From an uncultured Carboxylicivirga sp. (lineage in GTDB: Bacteria > Bacteroidota > Bacteroidia > Bacteroidales > Marinilabiliaceae), in assembly GCF_963674565.1 (NCBI RefSeq), contig NZ_OY771430.1, positions 2,356,001-2,420,000 on the forward strand: a stretch of DNA of 64,000 bases, written 5' to 3'. Below, in pieces: positions 8,337-16,721 of the stretch. The notes under the pieces were generated by a model. It had not been told where the DNA came from, did not search any database, and was given only the letters and a program-made list of their open reading frames with translations. Position numbers and translations under genes: made by a program. Each line of letters begins with the position of its first letter. The first letter of the stretch is position 1.

Positions 8337-9446
8337 ATGAGAACTAGACATTTTCTTCTTTTATTCATGTTGACAGGTATTTTGCTTCTATTTGTTTTGA
8401 TTAAAGTTTATTCCATTAAAACACCAGAATCAGAACTTATGAGGGCAGGCTCTTTGATATCACAAGCCCGATATGAAAAATGTTCTGAGTATGCCACCAT
8501 TGCATTTGAGAAATCGGAAAACTATTATGATTCTGCTATGATTGAATGGAAGCATCAAAATGCAAAGTTTTTCTTACTTAGAAAATATGACAAAGTTTTT
8601 GAGTTATCCTTCAAATCAATCGAAACCTCCAATATAGCTATCGAAAATTCAAAAAACATAAAAGCTGATTTTGAACAATATCTAAGAAAGAGATTAGCAC
8701 AAATACATTTTAAAATTAATGATTTCGAGAAAAAGTTTGGAAATTTCCCTCTACTTCATGAACATAGGGAAGAATTGGTTAAATGTAAGCTACTAACTTT
8801 TGAAAGTGACCTTACATACAAGAACAATAATTACCAATTATGTAATCAACAACTTGACTCTGTTGATTTAGCTTTAGACAAAATATTTGATTACTACACC
8901 ATTAAGCTAAATAATTATTTTCATGATTATCCACAGTGGCAGAGATTAACAGAACAAACCATCTCTCACTCCAGAAGGAATAACAGTTATGCTATAGTTA
9001 TAGATAAAATTGCGAGAGAGTTGCTTATTTATAAGAATGGTAACGAAATAAACAGCTACACAATTGAACTAGGACTTAATTGGATAGGAGATAAAAAACA
9101 TCAAGGCGACAAAACCACTCCTGAAGGATTATATAAAGTATTGCAGAAAAAACAAAAAGGTGAAACAAAATACTATAAAGCCTTTCTCATAGATTACCCT
9201 AATGCAGAAGATAAGGTTCGATTCTTTCTCAATAAACAAAATGGTACTATAAAAAGTGATACAAAGATTGGAAACCTAATCGAGATTCATGGAAATGGAG
9301 GAAAAGGAATTGATTGGACAGATGGTTGCATAGCCTTAAAAGACGCTGATATGGATAAAATATTTAATATATGTCCAGTTGGGACAAGAGTTGTAATCGT
9401 CGGTTCTGTTAACGCTTTAAATAAACTATCTATCTATTCAAAATGA
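8337..9446 (+). CDS. Membrane-anchored L,D-transpeptidase (YkuD domain)
   Basis: This 369-residue protein has an N-terminal membrane anchor at residues about 6-26, a helical linker of about 180 residues, and a YkuD catalytic domain from about 217. The L,D-transpeptidase signature is clear: HGNGGKGIDWTDGCIAL, with catalytic Cys about 331 and His about 318. The family cross-links peptidoglycan 3-3 or attaches proteins to it, using a cysteine acyl-enzyme on the periplasmic side. I chose the ATG at 8337 over a TTG two codons earlier. The last four bases (ATGA, 9443-9446) overlap the start of a second L,D-transpeptidase gene, so the two are translationally coupled. The long helical linker is unusual and may reach through the periplasm. 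Confidence 0.82.
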   Translation: MRTRHFLLLFMLTGILLLFVLIKVYSIKTPESELMRAGSLISQARYEKCSEYATIAFEKSENYYDSAMIEWKHQNAKFFLLRKYDKVFELSFKSIETSNIAIENSKNIKADFEQYLRKRLAQIHFKINDFEKKFGNFPLLHEHREELVKCKLLTFESDLTYKNNNYQLCNQQLDSVDLALDKIFDYYTIKLNNYFHDYPQWQRLTEQTISHSRRNNSYAIVIDKIARELLIYKNGNEINSYTIELGLNWIGDKKHQGDKTTPEGLYKVLQKKQKGETKYYKAFLIDYPNAEDKVRFFLNKQNGTIKSDTKIGNLIEIHGNGGKGIDWTDGCIALKDADMDKIFNICPVGTRVVIVGSVNALNKLSIYSK

Positions 9447-10186
9447 AAACAAATAATCCTCTGAACTTAAAATTATTAAAGAATATTCATAACTCAGTTA
9501 CATTATCCAAGTATAATCGCTTGATATTCTATACAATAAGCCATCATACAAAACAATACAATTTATATATTTTAAGTTTAGTACTCCTAATTTTAATTCC
9601 ACTTTCAATAAGAGGAATAGTATGGATGACAATTACCAATAACAATAAAACACTTCAGGTAGAAGAGATACAATTAACCTCAGTAAAACAGATGCTTACT
9701 AAAAAAATTTTAATGCTTGATAAAAAACTTGCAAATAAAAAACCAAAATCAAATTACCTGGTAATCAATAGTTCATCTAATATTTTCAGGTTGTATAAAA
9801 ATAATGAATTAGTAAAGGAAGATAAATGCTCAACGGGAAGCTATATTCTTCTTAAAAACGGAGAAGATCAACAATGGATGTTTAAAACACCAAAAGGAGA
9901 ATTTAAAATACTTGGTAAAACAACTTCACCGGTATGGAAAAAACCTGATTGGGCTTTTATTGAAGAAGGTTTACCTGTTCCTTCTCTAAATCATCACTCT
10001 CGATATGAATCTGGTGTTCTAGGAGACTATGCCTTAAGCCTTGGAAACGGATATCTCATTCATGGAACTCTTTATCAAAGATTTCTGGGTCTTCCAGTAA
10101 CACATGGATGTATCAGGCTCAATGACGAAAACTTAGAACTTGTTTATAGATCATTAACAACAGGTTCCAGGGTTTATATATACTAG
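9443..10186 (+). CDS. Second membrane-anchored L,D-transpeptidase (YkuD domain)
   Basis: This is a 247-residue protein with a cytoplasmic N-terminus of about 38 residues, one membrane helix at about 41-62 and a periplasmic YkuD domain from about 103. The catalytic motif reads IHGTLY...GLPVTHGCIRL, with His207, His221 and nucleophile Cys223. The THGCIRL form is closer to classical L,D-transpeptidases than the upstream paralogue, so the two may differ in acceptor. It starts inside the stop codon of the first transpeptidase gene (ATGA overlap). An unknown anchored protein gene follows after 31 bp. The product likely acts on peptidoglycan or on an envelope protein. Confidence 0.82.
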   Translation: MKTNNPLNLKLLKNIHNSVTLSKYNRLIFYTISHHTKQYNLYILSLVLLILIPLSIRGIVWMTITNNNKTLQVEEIQLTSVKQMLTKKILMLDKKLANKKPKSNYLVINSSSNIFRLYKNNELVKEDKCSTGSYILLKNGEDQQWMFKTPKGEFKILGKTTSPVWKKPDWAFIEEGLPVPSLNHHSRYESGVLGDYALSLGNGYLIHGTLYQRFLGLPVTHGCIRLNDENLELVYRSLTTGSRVYIY

Positions 10187-10217
10187 CTTAATTATTAAAA
10201 AAATAACAAATCCTAAA

Positions 10218-10997
10218 ATGAAAAATATTAAAATAAAAACATTGAAATTTATTTTCCTTTTTTCAGCAGTTATACTTTTAATTTGGCTCATAAGTATCGC
10301 TGTTGCTCCTTACCATAAATTGAATGAAATACAAAAGATAACGAATCAGGACTCTTCTCTTAATGATAAATTCGACAATATATACTACCATAATGAATTA
10401 GATAGCCTGATAAAAGATAAAATCTATAAAGAGTCATTATTAAAGCTGTCTGAAAATGACTCAATACATTTGGCTATTAATCTAGTTGATAGCACTGTTA
10501 ACTTAAGTATTAAAGGAATTTTTATTCATCAGGCAAAAATTGCTAATCTGAAAACAGATAAATTCTGGAACTCACTTTCAATTAAAGAAGAACTAAAACT
10601 ATTTTCAAGGCCGTTAATGGTCCAATCAATATATACTACAATTGTGAAAGAACCTGTAGTTGTAAGGGAAGCTCCTAAGGATACATTAGAAGCATCTCTA
10701 AATGCATGGAAACCTGATACATTAATTCAAAACCCGGCTTATATAATGCTTCAAACTGAAAATAACTTCAGAATAATTATTGAACAATTTGAGAATGAAC
10801 CTTCTTTTTTTAATCGTGTGAAATTAAAGTTTCGTAATCATTTAAGATTTGAGAATCTCAAAGAATCAGCATCGAATTTTTTAACTTTTAGAAGACAGGA
10901 ATATATTCCAACAATAATTATAGAATTACCTACTGAAGATATCAGATCCATATACAGAGCTATACCAGCTAATACTTTAATAGCTATTAAGATGTGA
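10218..10997 (+). CDS. Single-pass membrane protein of unknown function
   Basis: I do not recognise the family. The 259-residue product has a basic N-terminus, one membrane helix (about residues 10-28) and a periplasmic portion with a helical first part (to about 95). Strand-rich segments follow, such as IHLAINLVDSTVNLSIKG. That segment resembles the start of a YkuD fold (a strand describing a ligand-independent beta-motif), but no HG or GC-I-R catalytic motif is present. The gene is directly downstream of two L,D-transpeptidase genes (31 bp) and probably in their operon. It could be a non-catalytic partner of the transpeptidases. This is inferred from position only. Confidence 0.55.
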   Translation: MKNIKIKTLKFIFLFSAVILLIWLISIAVAPYHKLNEIQKITNQDSSLNDKFDNIYYHNELDSLIKDKIYKESLLKLSENDSIHLAINLVDSTVNLSIKGIFIHQAKIANLKTDKFWNSLSIKEELKLFSRPLMVQSIYTTIVKEPVVVREAPKDTLEASLNAWKPDTLIQNPAYIMLQTENNFRIIIEQFENEPSFFNRVKLKFRNHLRFENLKESASNFLTFRRQEYIPTIIIELPTEDIRSIYRAIPANTLIAIKM

Positions 10998-11053
10998 TAC
11001 ACCAAATCTTTTACTAAATTTATAATAAAAGTGAAATAATTATAGCTAATCCC

Positions 11054-13018
11054 ATGACAATCATCATAGTTAATGGTTTCTCTTGGTCAGAACCTGTGAT
11101 TTCATTCATGGTTCTTTTTGGAGCTATTTTCCTTTTTCCTCAAATATTAAAATTTATAAAAATACCAGATATTGCTTCCTACATTATTGCAGGAATCTTA
11201 TTGGGTCCACATGTATTAAAACTTATACCTCAAGATTCAAGTATTGAACTTCTTGGGACAATAGGGTTGCTCTATATTATGTTTTTAGCAGGTATTGATC
11301 TCGACACTAAAAAATTTAATTCAAACAGAAAGAATAGTATAATATTCGGATCATTTACTTTTTTAATACCTTTTATACTTGGATTTTTAATTTCCCATTT
11401 TTTTTTAAAATTAAGCATAAAAGGAACATTATTGGTTTCATTAATGTTTTCTACACATACATTGATTTCATATCCAATTGTAAGAAAACTTGGAATAAAT
11501 AAAGATATTAGTATTATTACAGCAGTTGGAGGAACAATAATTACCGATACACTGGTACTTATTCTTATCTCATTTATTACAAGTGACGGTTTACAATCCA
11601 ATATTATTCAGCAACTTCTCAATCCGTTATATTTCATTATTTTTATCCTCTTAACATTTTTTTTGATCCCTAGAATTGCAAAGTGGTTTTTCCAATATGT
11701 AAAACAAGAAAATTCAGTTCAATTTGTATTTCTTCTTTTTTTGGTCTCAAGTACATCAGTTATTGCCAAATTAATAAATATAGAACCTATAATCGGGGCG
11801 TTTATCGCAGGTTTATCATTAAGTAGAAGCATACCAAAAAATTCATTACTGATGAATAGACTTGAATTCATCGGTAATACAATTTTCATACCATTTTTTC
11901 TAGTGCAGATAGGTCTGATGATTAATGTTAAACTAATTTTTACTGATAATCAAACCTGGATAATTGCGTTAATTTTAACATCAACGGCTATCATTAGCAA
12001 ATGGATCGCTGCAATTATTACAAAATACACTTTAAACTTCAATCCAACTCAAAGTAAAGTATTATTTGGATTAACAACCTCTCACGCTGCTGCAACAATT
12101 GCTATCATTCTTTTAGGATTAAACAACCAAATTATTAATCAAACAATATTTAATTCAACCATACTAGTAATCTTCTGTAGTACCATTATTTCTTCAATCA
12201 TCACTTCAAAATTTGGTAAGGAACTAGCAAAAACAATTCAAGACTTTAGCCATATAAACAAACCTATCAACACATTACTACCGGTTTCGAATTCCAATAA
12301 CATTTCAAAGCTTGTTAGAATCGCTGGCATTTTACATCAAGAGTCTGATTTCAATTCATTGTATATTTTAAGTGTCATTAAAGATGATAGTAATACACAA
12401 AATAATATTACCTCCTTAAAACAAGCACTAACAAAAATATCTGCAAATAATTTTACAGAAGGAGCCTCAATTCTAACAAGAGTTGATGTGAATATAGCTA
12501 ACGGTATTATCAGAACAGCTAAAGAACATTTCACAACACAGATAATTATTGGATGGAGTTCAAAATCTAACACTTCTAAAAGAATATTCGGAACTATCTT
12601 TGACCAAATTTTGGATAGTCCTTTTACCATATACTCTTGTAACCTAAAAGAAGATTTTTATTTATGCCATTCAATTAAAGTTGCTTTACCACAACATATA
12701 GAATCCGAATCTAATTTTCAGAACATTATTTCAAACATTACAAAATTATCTGAGAAATTGAAAATGCCACTTGGATTAGAATACAGTTCTACCGAATTAT
12801 TAGAAAAAATAAAAGAATTAATGAAAGATAAAAAAAGAAATATGGTAAGATATGTTTATTGTGATCCTCAATCTATACCAAGCATGAATTCCAGTATCCT
12901 AAATGTATTTTTTATATTAAAAAAACAATCCTATTATTATTCTTATGCAAACAATAATAAAATTAGAAAACTTGCCGATCTTAATTTAAATACTAACTTC
13001 ATTTTAATTGTACCCTAG
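11054..13018 (+). CDS. Kef-type cation:proton antiporter (CPA2) with soluble C-terminal domain
   Basis: This 654-residue protein has about 12 membrane helices in residues 15-390, with typical CPA2 features: PDIASYIIAGILLGPHVL near the start and MFLAGIDLDTKKF (the conserved G-x-D-L-D/E loop). The domain ends at EFIGNTIFIPFFLVQIGLMI. The remaining 250 residues are soluble and resemble universal-stress-protein-like domains rather than the TrkA-N domain of KefB/C. The family exchanges Na+ or K+ for protons at the inner membrane. The gene starts 56 bp after the unknown membrane protein and may be the end of the L,D-transpeptidase operon. The transported ion cannot be read from the sequence. Confidence 0.82.
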   Translation: MTIIIVNGFSWSEPVISFMVLFGAIFLFPQILKFIKIPDIASYIIAGILLGPHVLKLIPQDSSIELLGTIGLLYIMFLAGIDLDTKKFNSNRKNSIIFGSFTFLIPFILGFLISHFFLKLSIKGTLLVSLMFSTHTLISYPIVRKLGINKDISIITAVGGTIITDTLVLILISFITSDGLQSNIIQQLLNPLYFIIFILLTFFLIPRIAKWFFQYVKQENSVQFVFLLFLVSSTSVIAKLINIEPIIGAFIAGLSLSRSIPKNSLLMNRLEFIGNTIFIPFFLVQIGLMINVKLIFTDNQTWIIALILTSTAIISKWIAAIITKYTLNFNPTQSKVLFGLTTSHAAATIAIILLGLNNQIINQTIFNSTILVIFCSTIISSIITSKFGKELAKTIQDFSHINKPINTLLPVSNSNNISKLVRIAGILHQESDFNSLYILSVIKDDSNTQNNITSLKQALTKISANNFTEGASILTRVDVNIANGIIRTAKEHFTTQIIIGWSSKSNTSKRIFGTIFDQILDSPFTIYSCNLKEDFYLCHSIKVALPQHIESESNFQNIISNITKLSEKLKMPLGLEYSSTELLEKIKELMKDKKRNMVRYVYCDPQSIPSMNSSILNVFFILKKQSYYYSYANNNKIRKLADLNLNTNFILIVP

Positions 13019-13176
13019 TTTATTAATTATTTCTAATACAGACTATTTCTTTAATTAACTGTACTTTATAAATATTTATAAGCAATTAAATTACAATAGA
13101 AAACTCTGATTTATTCTAATCATTTAAAACAACAAATTCACTATTATCAATTTTTGTCTTATTTAAATCTTTAAAA

Positions 13177-14136
13177 ATGATAATGTCAATTCTTTTTGTA
13201 TTCCTTGGTTTTGCAGCCTTAATATTTGGGGCGAATTGGTTGGTTGACGGAGCTTCTTCGTTAGCAAAAAAGTATAATGTTTCTGATTTGGTTATTGGGC
13301 TTACAATAGTTGCTTTTGGTACCTCTGCACCAGAGCTTGTTGTCAATTCTATTGCATCAGCTCAAGGTTATTCCGATATTGTTTTAGGTAACGTAATCGG
13401 TAGCAATAATTTCAATCTATTTATTATACTTGGTATTGCCGGGTTAATATATCCAATCAAAGTCCAATCATCAACAGCATGGAAAGAAATACCTCTATCC
13501 TTATTAGCTTCTGTATTGGTAATACTATTTGCCAACAACTACTTCATTGGTTCAGATAATTTGCTTGTCGGCAGGCTGGATGGGATTTTATTGCTTTTAA
13601 CATTTGCCGCTTTTCTCTATTACGTATTTTGGCAAATGAGGAAAGAACAAAGCAACACCATAGATACTAGTGAACCAGAAATTACTTCCAATTTAAAAAT
13701 TTGGGGATTTATAATTATTGGACTAGCAGGTTTAATTTTGGGTGGTCAATTAGTAGTTGATAACAGTGTAAAAATTGCAAGTCTTTTAGGTGTTAGCGAA
13801 AAAATAATAGGATTAACCATTGTCGCAGCCGGTACTTCATTACCCGAACTTGTAACTTCAGTTGTGGCGGCATTAAAACGAAATAGTGATATTGCAATTG
13901 GTAATGTTATTGGTTCAAATATATTTAACCTGTTACTCATTCTTTCAGTTAGTTCTTTTATTAATCCCATTAGTTTTAAACCCAACTTTAATCTCGACCT
14001 AGTCGTCTTGATTTCAGGTACAGTTTTTCTTTTCCTAGCAATGTTTACAGGCATTAGAAAGAAACTTGATAGATGGGAGGCAGCAATATTACTTGTACTG
14101 TACCTGTCGTATTTGTTTTACCTAATTAAAAACTAA
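13177..14136 (+). CDS. Na+/Ca2+ (K+-dependent) antiporter of the CaCA family
   Basis: This 319-residue protein consists of two homologous halves of about five helices each. Both alpha-repeats are intact. The first reads GLTIVAFGTSAPELVVN with GNVIGSNNFNL after it, and the second GLTIVAAGTSLPELVTS with GNVIGSNIFNL. These are the ion-binding segments of sodium/calcium exchangers. Length and layout fit the bacterial YrbG-like group. Spacing from the Kef-type gene is 158 bp, so it probably has its own promoter. No regulatory domain is present. Confidence 0.88.
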   Translation: MIMSILFVFLGFAALIFGANWLVDGASSLAKKYNVSDLVIGLTIVAFGTSAPELVVNSIASAQGYSDIVLGNVIGSNNFNLFIILGIAGLIYPIKVQSSTAWKEIPLSLLASVLVILFANNYFIGSDNLLVGRLDGILLLLTFAAFLYYVFWQMRKEQSNTIDTSEPEITSNLKIWGFIIIGLAGLILGGQLVVDNSVKIASLLGVSEKIIGLTIVAAGTSLPELVTSVVAALKRNSDIAIGNVIGSNIFNLLLILSVSSFINPISFKPNFNLDLVVLISGTVFLFLAMFTGIRKKLDRWEAAILLVLYLSYLFYLIKN

Positions 14137-14250
14137 AATTGTATTTTTTAAATTCTAACAGCCAACTTAAAAATTAATTATATCATTTAGTTAATATTTA
14201 TTTTATTCATATTGGTCATAAAAGTATCTTATTGGATTTTATTGAATTAT

Positions 14251-14285
14251 AGAAAGAATATAATTATTCATATTATATTCTTTCT
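14251..14285. repeat. 14-bp perfect inverted repeat
   Basis: AGAAAGAATATAAT (14251-14264) and ATTATATTCTTTCT (14272-14285) are exact reverse complements around a 7-nt loop. The right arm overlaps the residual 3' end and TAA of the nitrilase remnant, so it is most likely the terminator of the former gene. It is pure AT plus a few GC pairs and has no long T tail. Confidence 0.5.
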
Positions 14286-14866
14286 AAATTGAATATATCT
14301 GTTCTTCTATCCTTTAAATTTCTTACACTTCAAAACTGGTTTAATTCTCTTAAAGAATTAATATCAACATCAGAAAGCAATATCATTTCGGTATTTGGCG
14401 TCACTTCTGCCTTTATACCATTTGTTGGAAATGCACAATCACTTGGTGTAAATACCATTGATTGTGCATATTGAATATCCATATTATGAACTTTTGAAAG
14501 ATTACCTACACTTCCAGTAATGGCAACAAAACATTCATTTTCAATTGCTCTTGCCTGTGCACAATTTCGTACTCTTGAATAACCATTTTGTGTATCAGAT
14601 AATAATCGACTCAATTCAGGAAACTCAACATTATACAACTCATTGTCTATTAATTCCGGCATACTACTTCCAAGGCGATCCAATTTCCATACTACAATAA
14701 TATCCCCTTCACGAGTATGTTCCAACATTTTCTCAAGTTCCGGACGTTCTTTTAATGCACTTTTTGTTCCCTGAAAGATTTTAGTACAACCTGTTTTATT
14801 CAATGTTTCAATTTGCATCTCCAAATTCTGATCTTTGGTAGATACCCTTGCATAACCAATTTTCAT
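14273..14866 (-). pseudogene. Chimera of serine recombinase N-terminus and nitrilase-family C-terminus
   Basis: Residues 1-66 are a resolvase-type serine recombinase catalytic start: GYARVSTKDQN with nucleophile Ser9, then RPELEKMLEHTREGDIIVVWKLDRLG. From about residue 77 the sequence becomes the C-terminal part of a carbon-nitrogen hydrolase (the GNAT-linked nitrilase group): YNVEFPELSRLL, then DTQNGYSRVRNCAQARAIEN and IQYAQSMVFTPSD. The catalytic Cys that should precede YNVEFPE is Leu. About 15 residues between RLL and DTQNGY are missing. An in-frame TGA at 14330-14332 interrupts the frame, yet the frame continues with SVRNLKDRRTDIFNLE, as in intact relatives, until the TAA at 14273-14275. 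The recombinase lacks its remaining catalytic and DNA-binding parts. Neither activity can survive. Confidence 0.8.
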
Positions 14867-14869
14867 AAC

Positions 14870-14963
14870 TGTCTCTTTAAGCTTAAACCATGAGACACAT
14901 TAATAAAACCAGTTTTTGAGACTGTCAAAGCCCAAATGGGATGCAGAAGGAGAAATTGTCTCA
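14870..14963. other. Candidate recombination (res-like) site
   Basis: TGTCTC (14870-14875) and GAGACA (14892-14897) form a 28-bp inverted pair directly upstream of the recombinase start codon at 14866. A second inverted pair, TGAGAC (14917-14922) and GTCTCA (14958-14963), follows. Resolvase subsites of the Tn3 group are about 28 bp with TGTC...GACA ends, so the first pair fits in size and ends. Function is inference. Confidence 0.35.
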
Positions 14964-15125
14964 GTAAAGGGTGGTTTTAAAATATCATCCAAGTATTTTT
15001 TCACATTGCATACATTCATTGTATATTTGTAATATAAAGTTCTCAATATCAGAAGAGACTATATCGAGACCTTGACTTTAAGTGCTTTACAACTATTTAA
15101 AACAAAATAGATTACGAAATTTAAA

Positions 15126-15144
15126 GAGTCCCTTCGGGATCACA
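15126..15144 (+). other. tRNA 3'-end-like fragment (possible attachment site remnant)
   Basis: The segment starting GAGTCCC and ending GGGATCACA reads like the T-loop, 3' T-stem and 3' acceptor strand of a tRNA whose 5' acceptor strand would be GATCCCG. No matching 5' part, anticodon arm or complete cloverleaf is present upstream. A terminator follows within 3 bp, as expected after a tRNA gene. Integrases often target such 3' ends, so this may be an att scar. Confidence 0.3.
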
Positions 15145-15146
15145 TT

Positions 15147-15181
15147 AAAACCAGTAAATCAATGATTTACTGGTTTTTTTT
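15147..15181 (+). terminator. Strong rho-independent terminator without an upstream gene
   Basis: AAAACCAGTAAATCA (15147-15161) and TGATTTACTGGTTTT (15163-15177) are exact complements; the middle pairs must open to make the loop. A run of T follows to 15180. On the plus strand there is no gene for it to serve except the tRNA-like fragment just before it. Confidence 0.7.
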
Positions 15182-15370
15182 GTTTTAACAGATTAACCAT
15201 ATAGTCTTCCAACTACATGTTCAGGTAGTTTAATTCCAATTGAATACCTTATACATTATTGCTACCATACCTATTTAGTAACTAAAAATTAAGCAAACGT
15301 AATATTGCAACCTTCCTATAATATGTAAACCTCATACATACATTTGCTCTTTTGCTGTATACAAAATACA

Positions 15371-15805
15371 TCAGATGATTTCAATTTCAATGTTATTTAT
15401 TGTTTCTTTTCCACTGGCATCCTTAAGCAAAATACTTACAATGTAAGCACCAGAAGTACAATCCACAGGAACGGTTTCATCAAATAATACTTTTGCATTT
15501 ATATCCTGTTTCATTCCCGAGAGTTCAATTATTTCAGATTCAGGCTCCCAAGGATTTTCTATTCCAAAAGTACTTTTTGCAGTTGATGGAGAAATGAGTG
15601 TAATTACTAATTCTTTTAAATCTACATCATCGGTAAAAGTTCCAGTAAGAAGTATCTCTTCTCCTTTGTAAATAACCGTCTTCTCTATCGGAGCTGAGAT
15701 ACTCATTTGTGGGTTTTCCTGATCACCAGGAGTGTTTTTCTCATCACTTTTTGCACAACTTATCATCAGAAAGGTTATTAACGATAAAAACCATATATTT
15801 TTCAT
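15371..15805 (-). CDS. DUF4625-like lipoprotein
   Basis: This is a 144-residue lipoprotein: the signal peptide ends in MISC (Cys17) followed by AKSDEKN, an acidic or polar start typical of exported Bacteroidota lipoproteins. The mature part is an immunoglobulin-like beta-sandwich. Its first strands read PQMSISAPIEKTVIYKGEEILLTGTF with a D-D-V-D-L-K-E-L turn, as in DUF4625 and cadherin-like domains. No enzymatic motif is seen. It is the last gene of the minus-strand glucan locus, 55 bp after the small T9SS protein. A glycan-binding or partner-binding surface role is inferred from context; DUF4625 assignment is moderate. Confidence 0.6.
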   Translation of the reverse strand: MKNIWFLSLITFLMISCAKSDEKNTPGDQENPQMSISAPIEKTVIYKGEEILLTGTFTDDVDLKELVITLISPSTAKSTFGIENPWEPESEIIELSGMKQDINAKVLFDETVPVDCTSGAYIVSILLKDASGKETINNIEIEII

Positions 15806-15860
15806 AAGTCTGTAATTTTCACGCTCATCAAATCAAACATTTAATACTTTGATTGCTGTA

Positions 15861-16628
15861 TTATTTTTTCACAAACTTTTGTGACATTGTTTCACCGTCC
15901 ATGTCGATTATTTGCAAAATGTATGTTCCTTTTGGTAAAGCCGTAACATCTAATTTATTACCAATTAAATTTGTACTTTCCAATTTGGTCCCGGTTATTG
16001 AATAAATGGATATTGATTGAATGGAACTACAAAGGTCTACATTCAACTTATCCGCTACTGGATTGGGGTAAATGATTGATGCATTTGTTTTATTTCCTTT
16101 TATACGAGTACTTACTTCACCAACTTCAACATTATCCCAATACCAGGTGTCTGCACTTACGGCTCCATGATTAAAATAAATAGAAAAAGCTGAAACTAAT
16201 GCATCCCGATTGCCATTCTCGGGGACTGTAAAATTAAATTCAAGTGTTTGCCATTTATTGGCTGATGTGTATTCTGCATAGGCTTCAATAGCATCACCAC
16301 CGCCTCCACATGATTCTAACTTAAGCCAAACTCTACCCTGAATAGCCGAGTAAACATCCATGTATATTTTATAATTTCCTCCCGCTAAATCAATGTTTTC
16401 TCCTGCACAAAAATGGTAAACACACCATTGTTCTTGCTGAATATAAAAAGCTACATTAGCGCTACTATTGACATCATCAACAGAGGGGTTATTGGCAACA
16501 CCATTAGAAGATGCTCCCCAAATAATAGCGTTTTCCTCCATAGGAAAAACAGTTTCAAAATCGGCGTATACCTGTGCACTTACACTAGTAAAACAACCTA
16601 AAAAAATAATAAGTATAAAGTTTTTCAT
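15861..16628 (-). CDS. Small T9SS-exported protein with a binding-module-like beta-sandwich
   Basis: The 255-residue product has a signal peptide (about 1-18, ending SVSAQ). A single beta-sandwich follows (about 20-172), starting VYADFETVFPMEENAIIWG and ending DTWYWDNVEVGE, the close of many CBM4/CBM-like modules. A type IX secretion sorting domain spans about 180-255: IIYPNPVADKLNVDL...LPKGTYILQIIDMDGETMSQKFVKK. The middle has cysteines and a GGGG turn (QWCVYHFCAGEN, ESCGGGGDA). No catalytic domain is present, so it is probably a secreted or surface glycan-binding protein. It lies 93 bp downstream of a GH3 gene inside the glucan locus. Ligand identity is inferred from neighbours only. Confidence 0.65.
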   Translation of the reverse strand: MKNFILIIFLGCFTSVSAQVYADFETVFPMEENAIIWGASSNGVANNPSVDDVNSSANVAFYIQQEQWCVYHFCAGENIDLAGGNYKIYMDVYSAIQGRVWLKLESCGGGGDAIEAYAEYTSANKWQTLEFNFTVPENGNRDALVSAFSIYFNHGAVSADTWYWDNVEVGEVSTRIKGNKTNASIIYPNPVADKLNVDLCSSIQSISIYSITGTKLESTNLIGNKLDVTALPKGTYILQIIDMDGETMSQKFVKK

Positions 16629-16721
16629 AGTAATGAAATTTTAATAGTTAATAAAGTAAAGAGTTCAGATGCCGTTACATCTGTAGATCTTTATCCCTCA
16701 AATCAGATATTTATTATATAA

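Larger units (their letters stand above)
14867..15370. other. Gene-free scar region beside the chimeric pseudogene
   Basis: No coding frame of convincing quality is seen in these 504 bp. The stretch holds four copies of TGTCTC/GAGAC just upstream of the recombinase start (14870-14963), a tRNA-3'-end-like fragment at 15126-15144 and a strong terminator at 15147-15181. From 15182 to 15370 I see nothing beyond AT-rich spacer before the stop of the DUF4625-like gene. Confidence 0.6.

Noticed and set aside
14330..14866. Functional serine recombinase gene
   Set aside because: Only the first 66 residues belong to a recombinase; the rest is nitrilase-derived, so the DNA-binding and later catalytic parts are missing.
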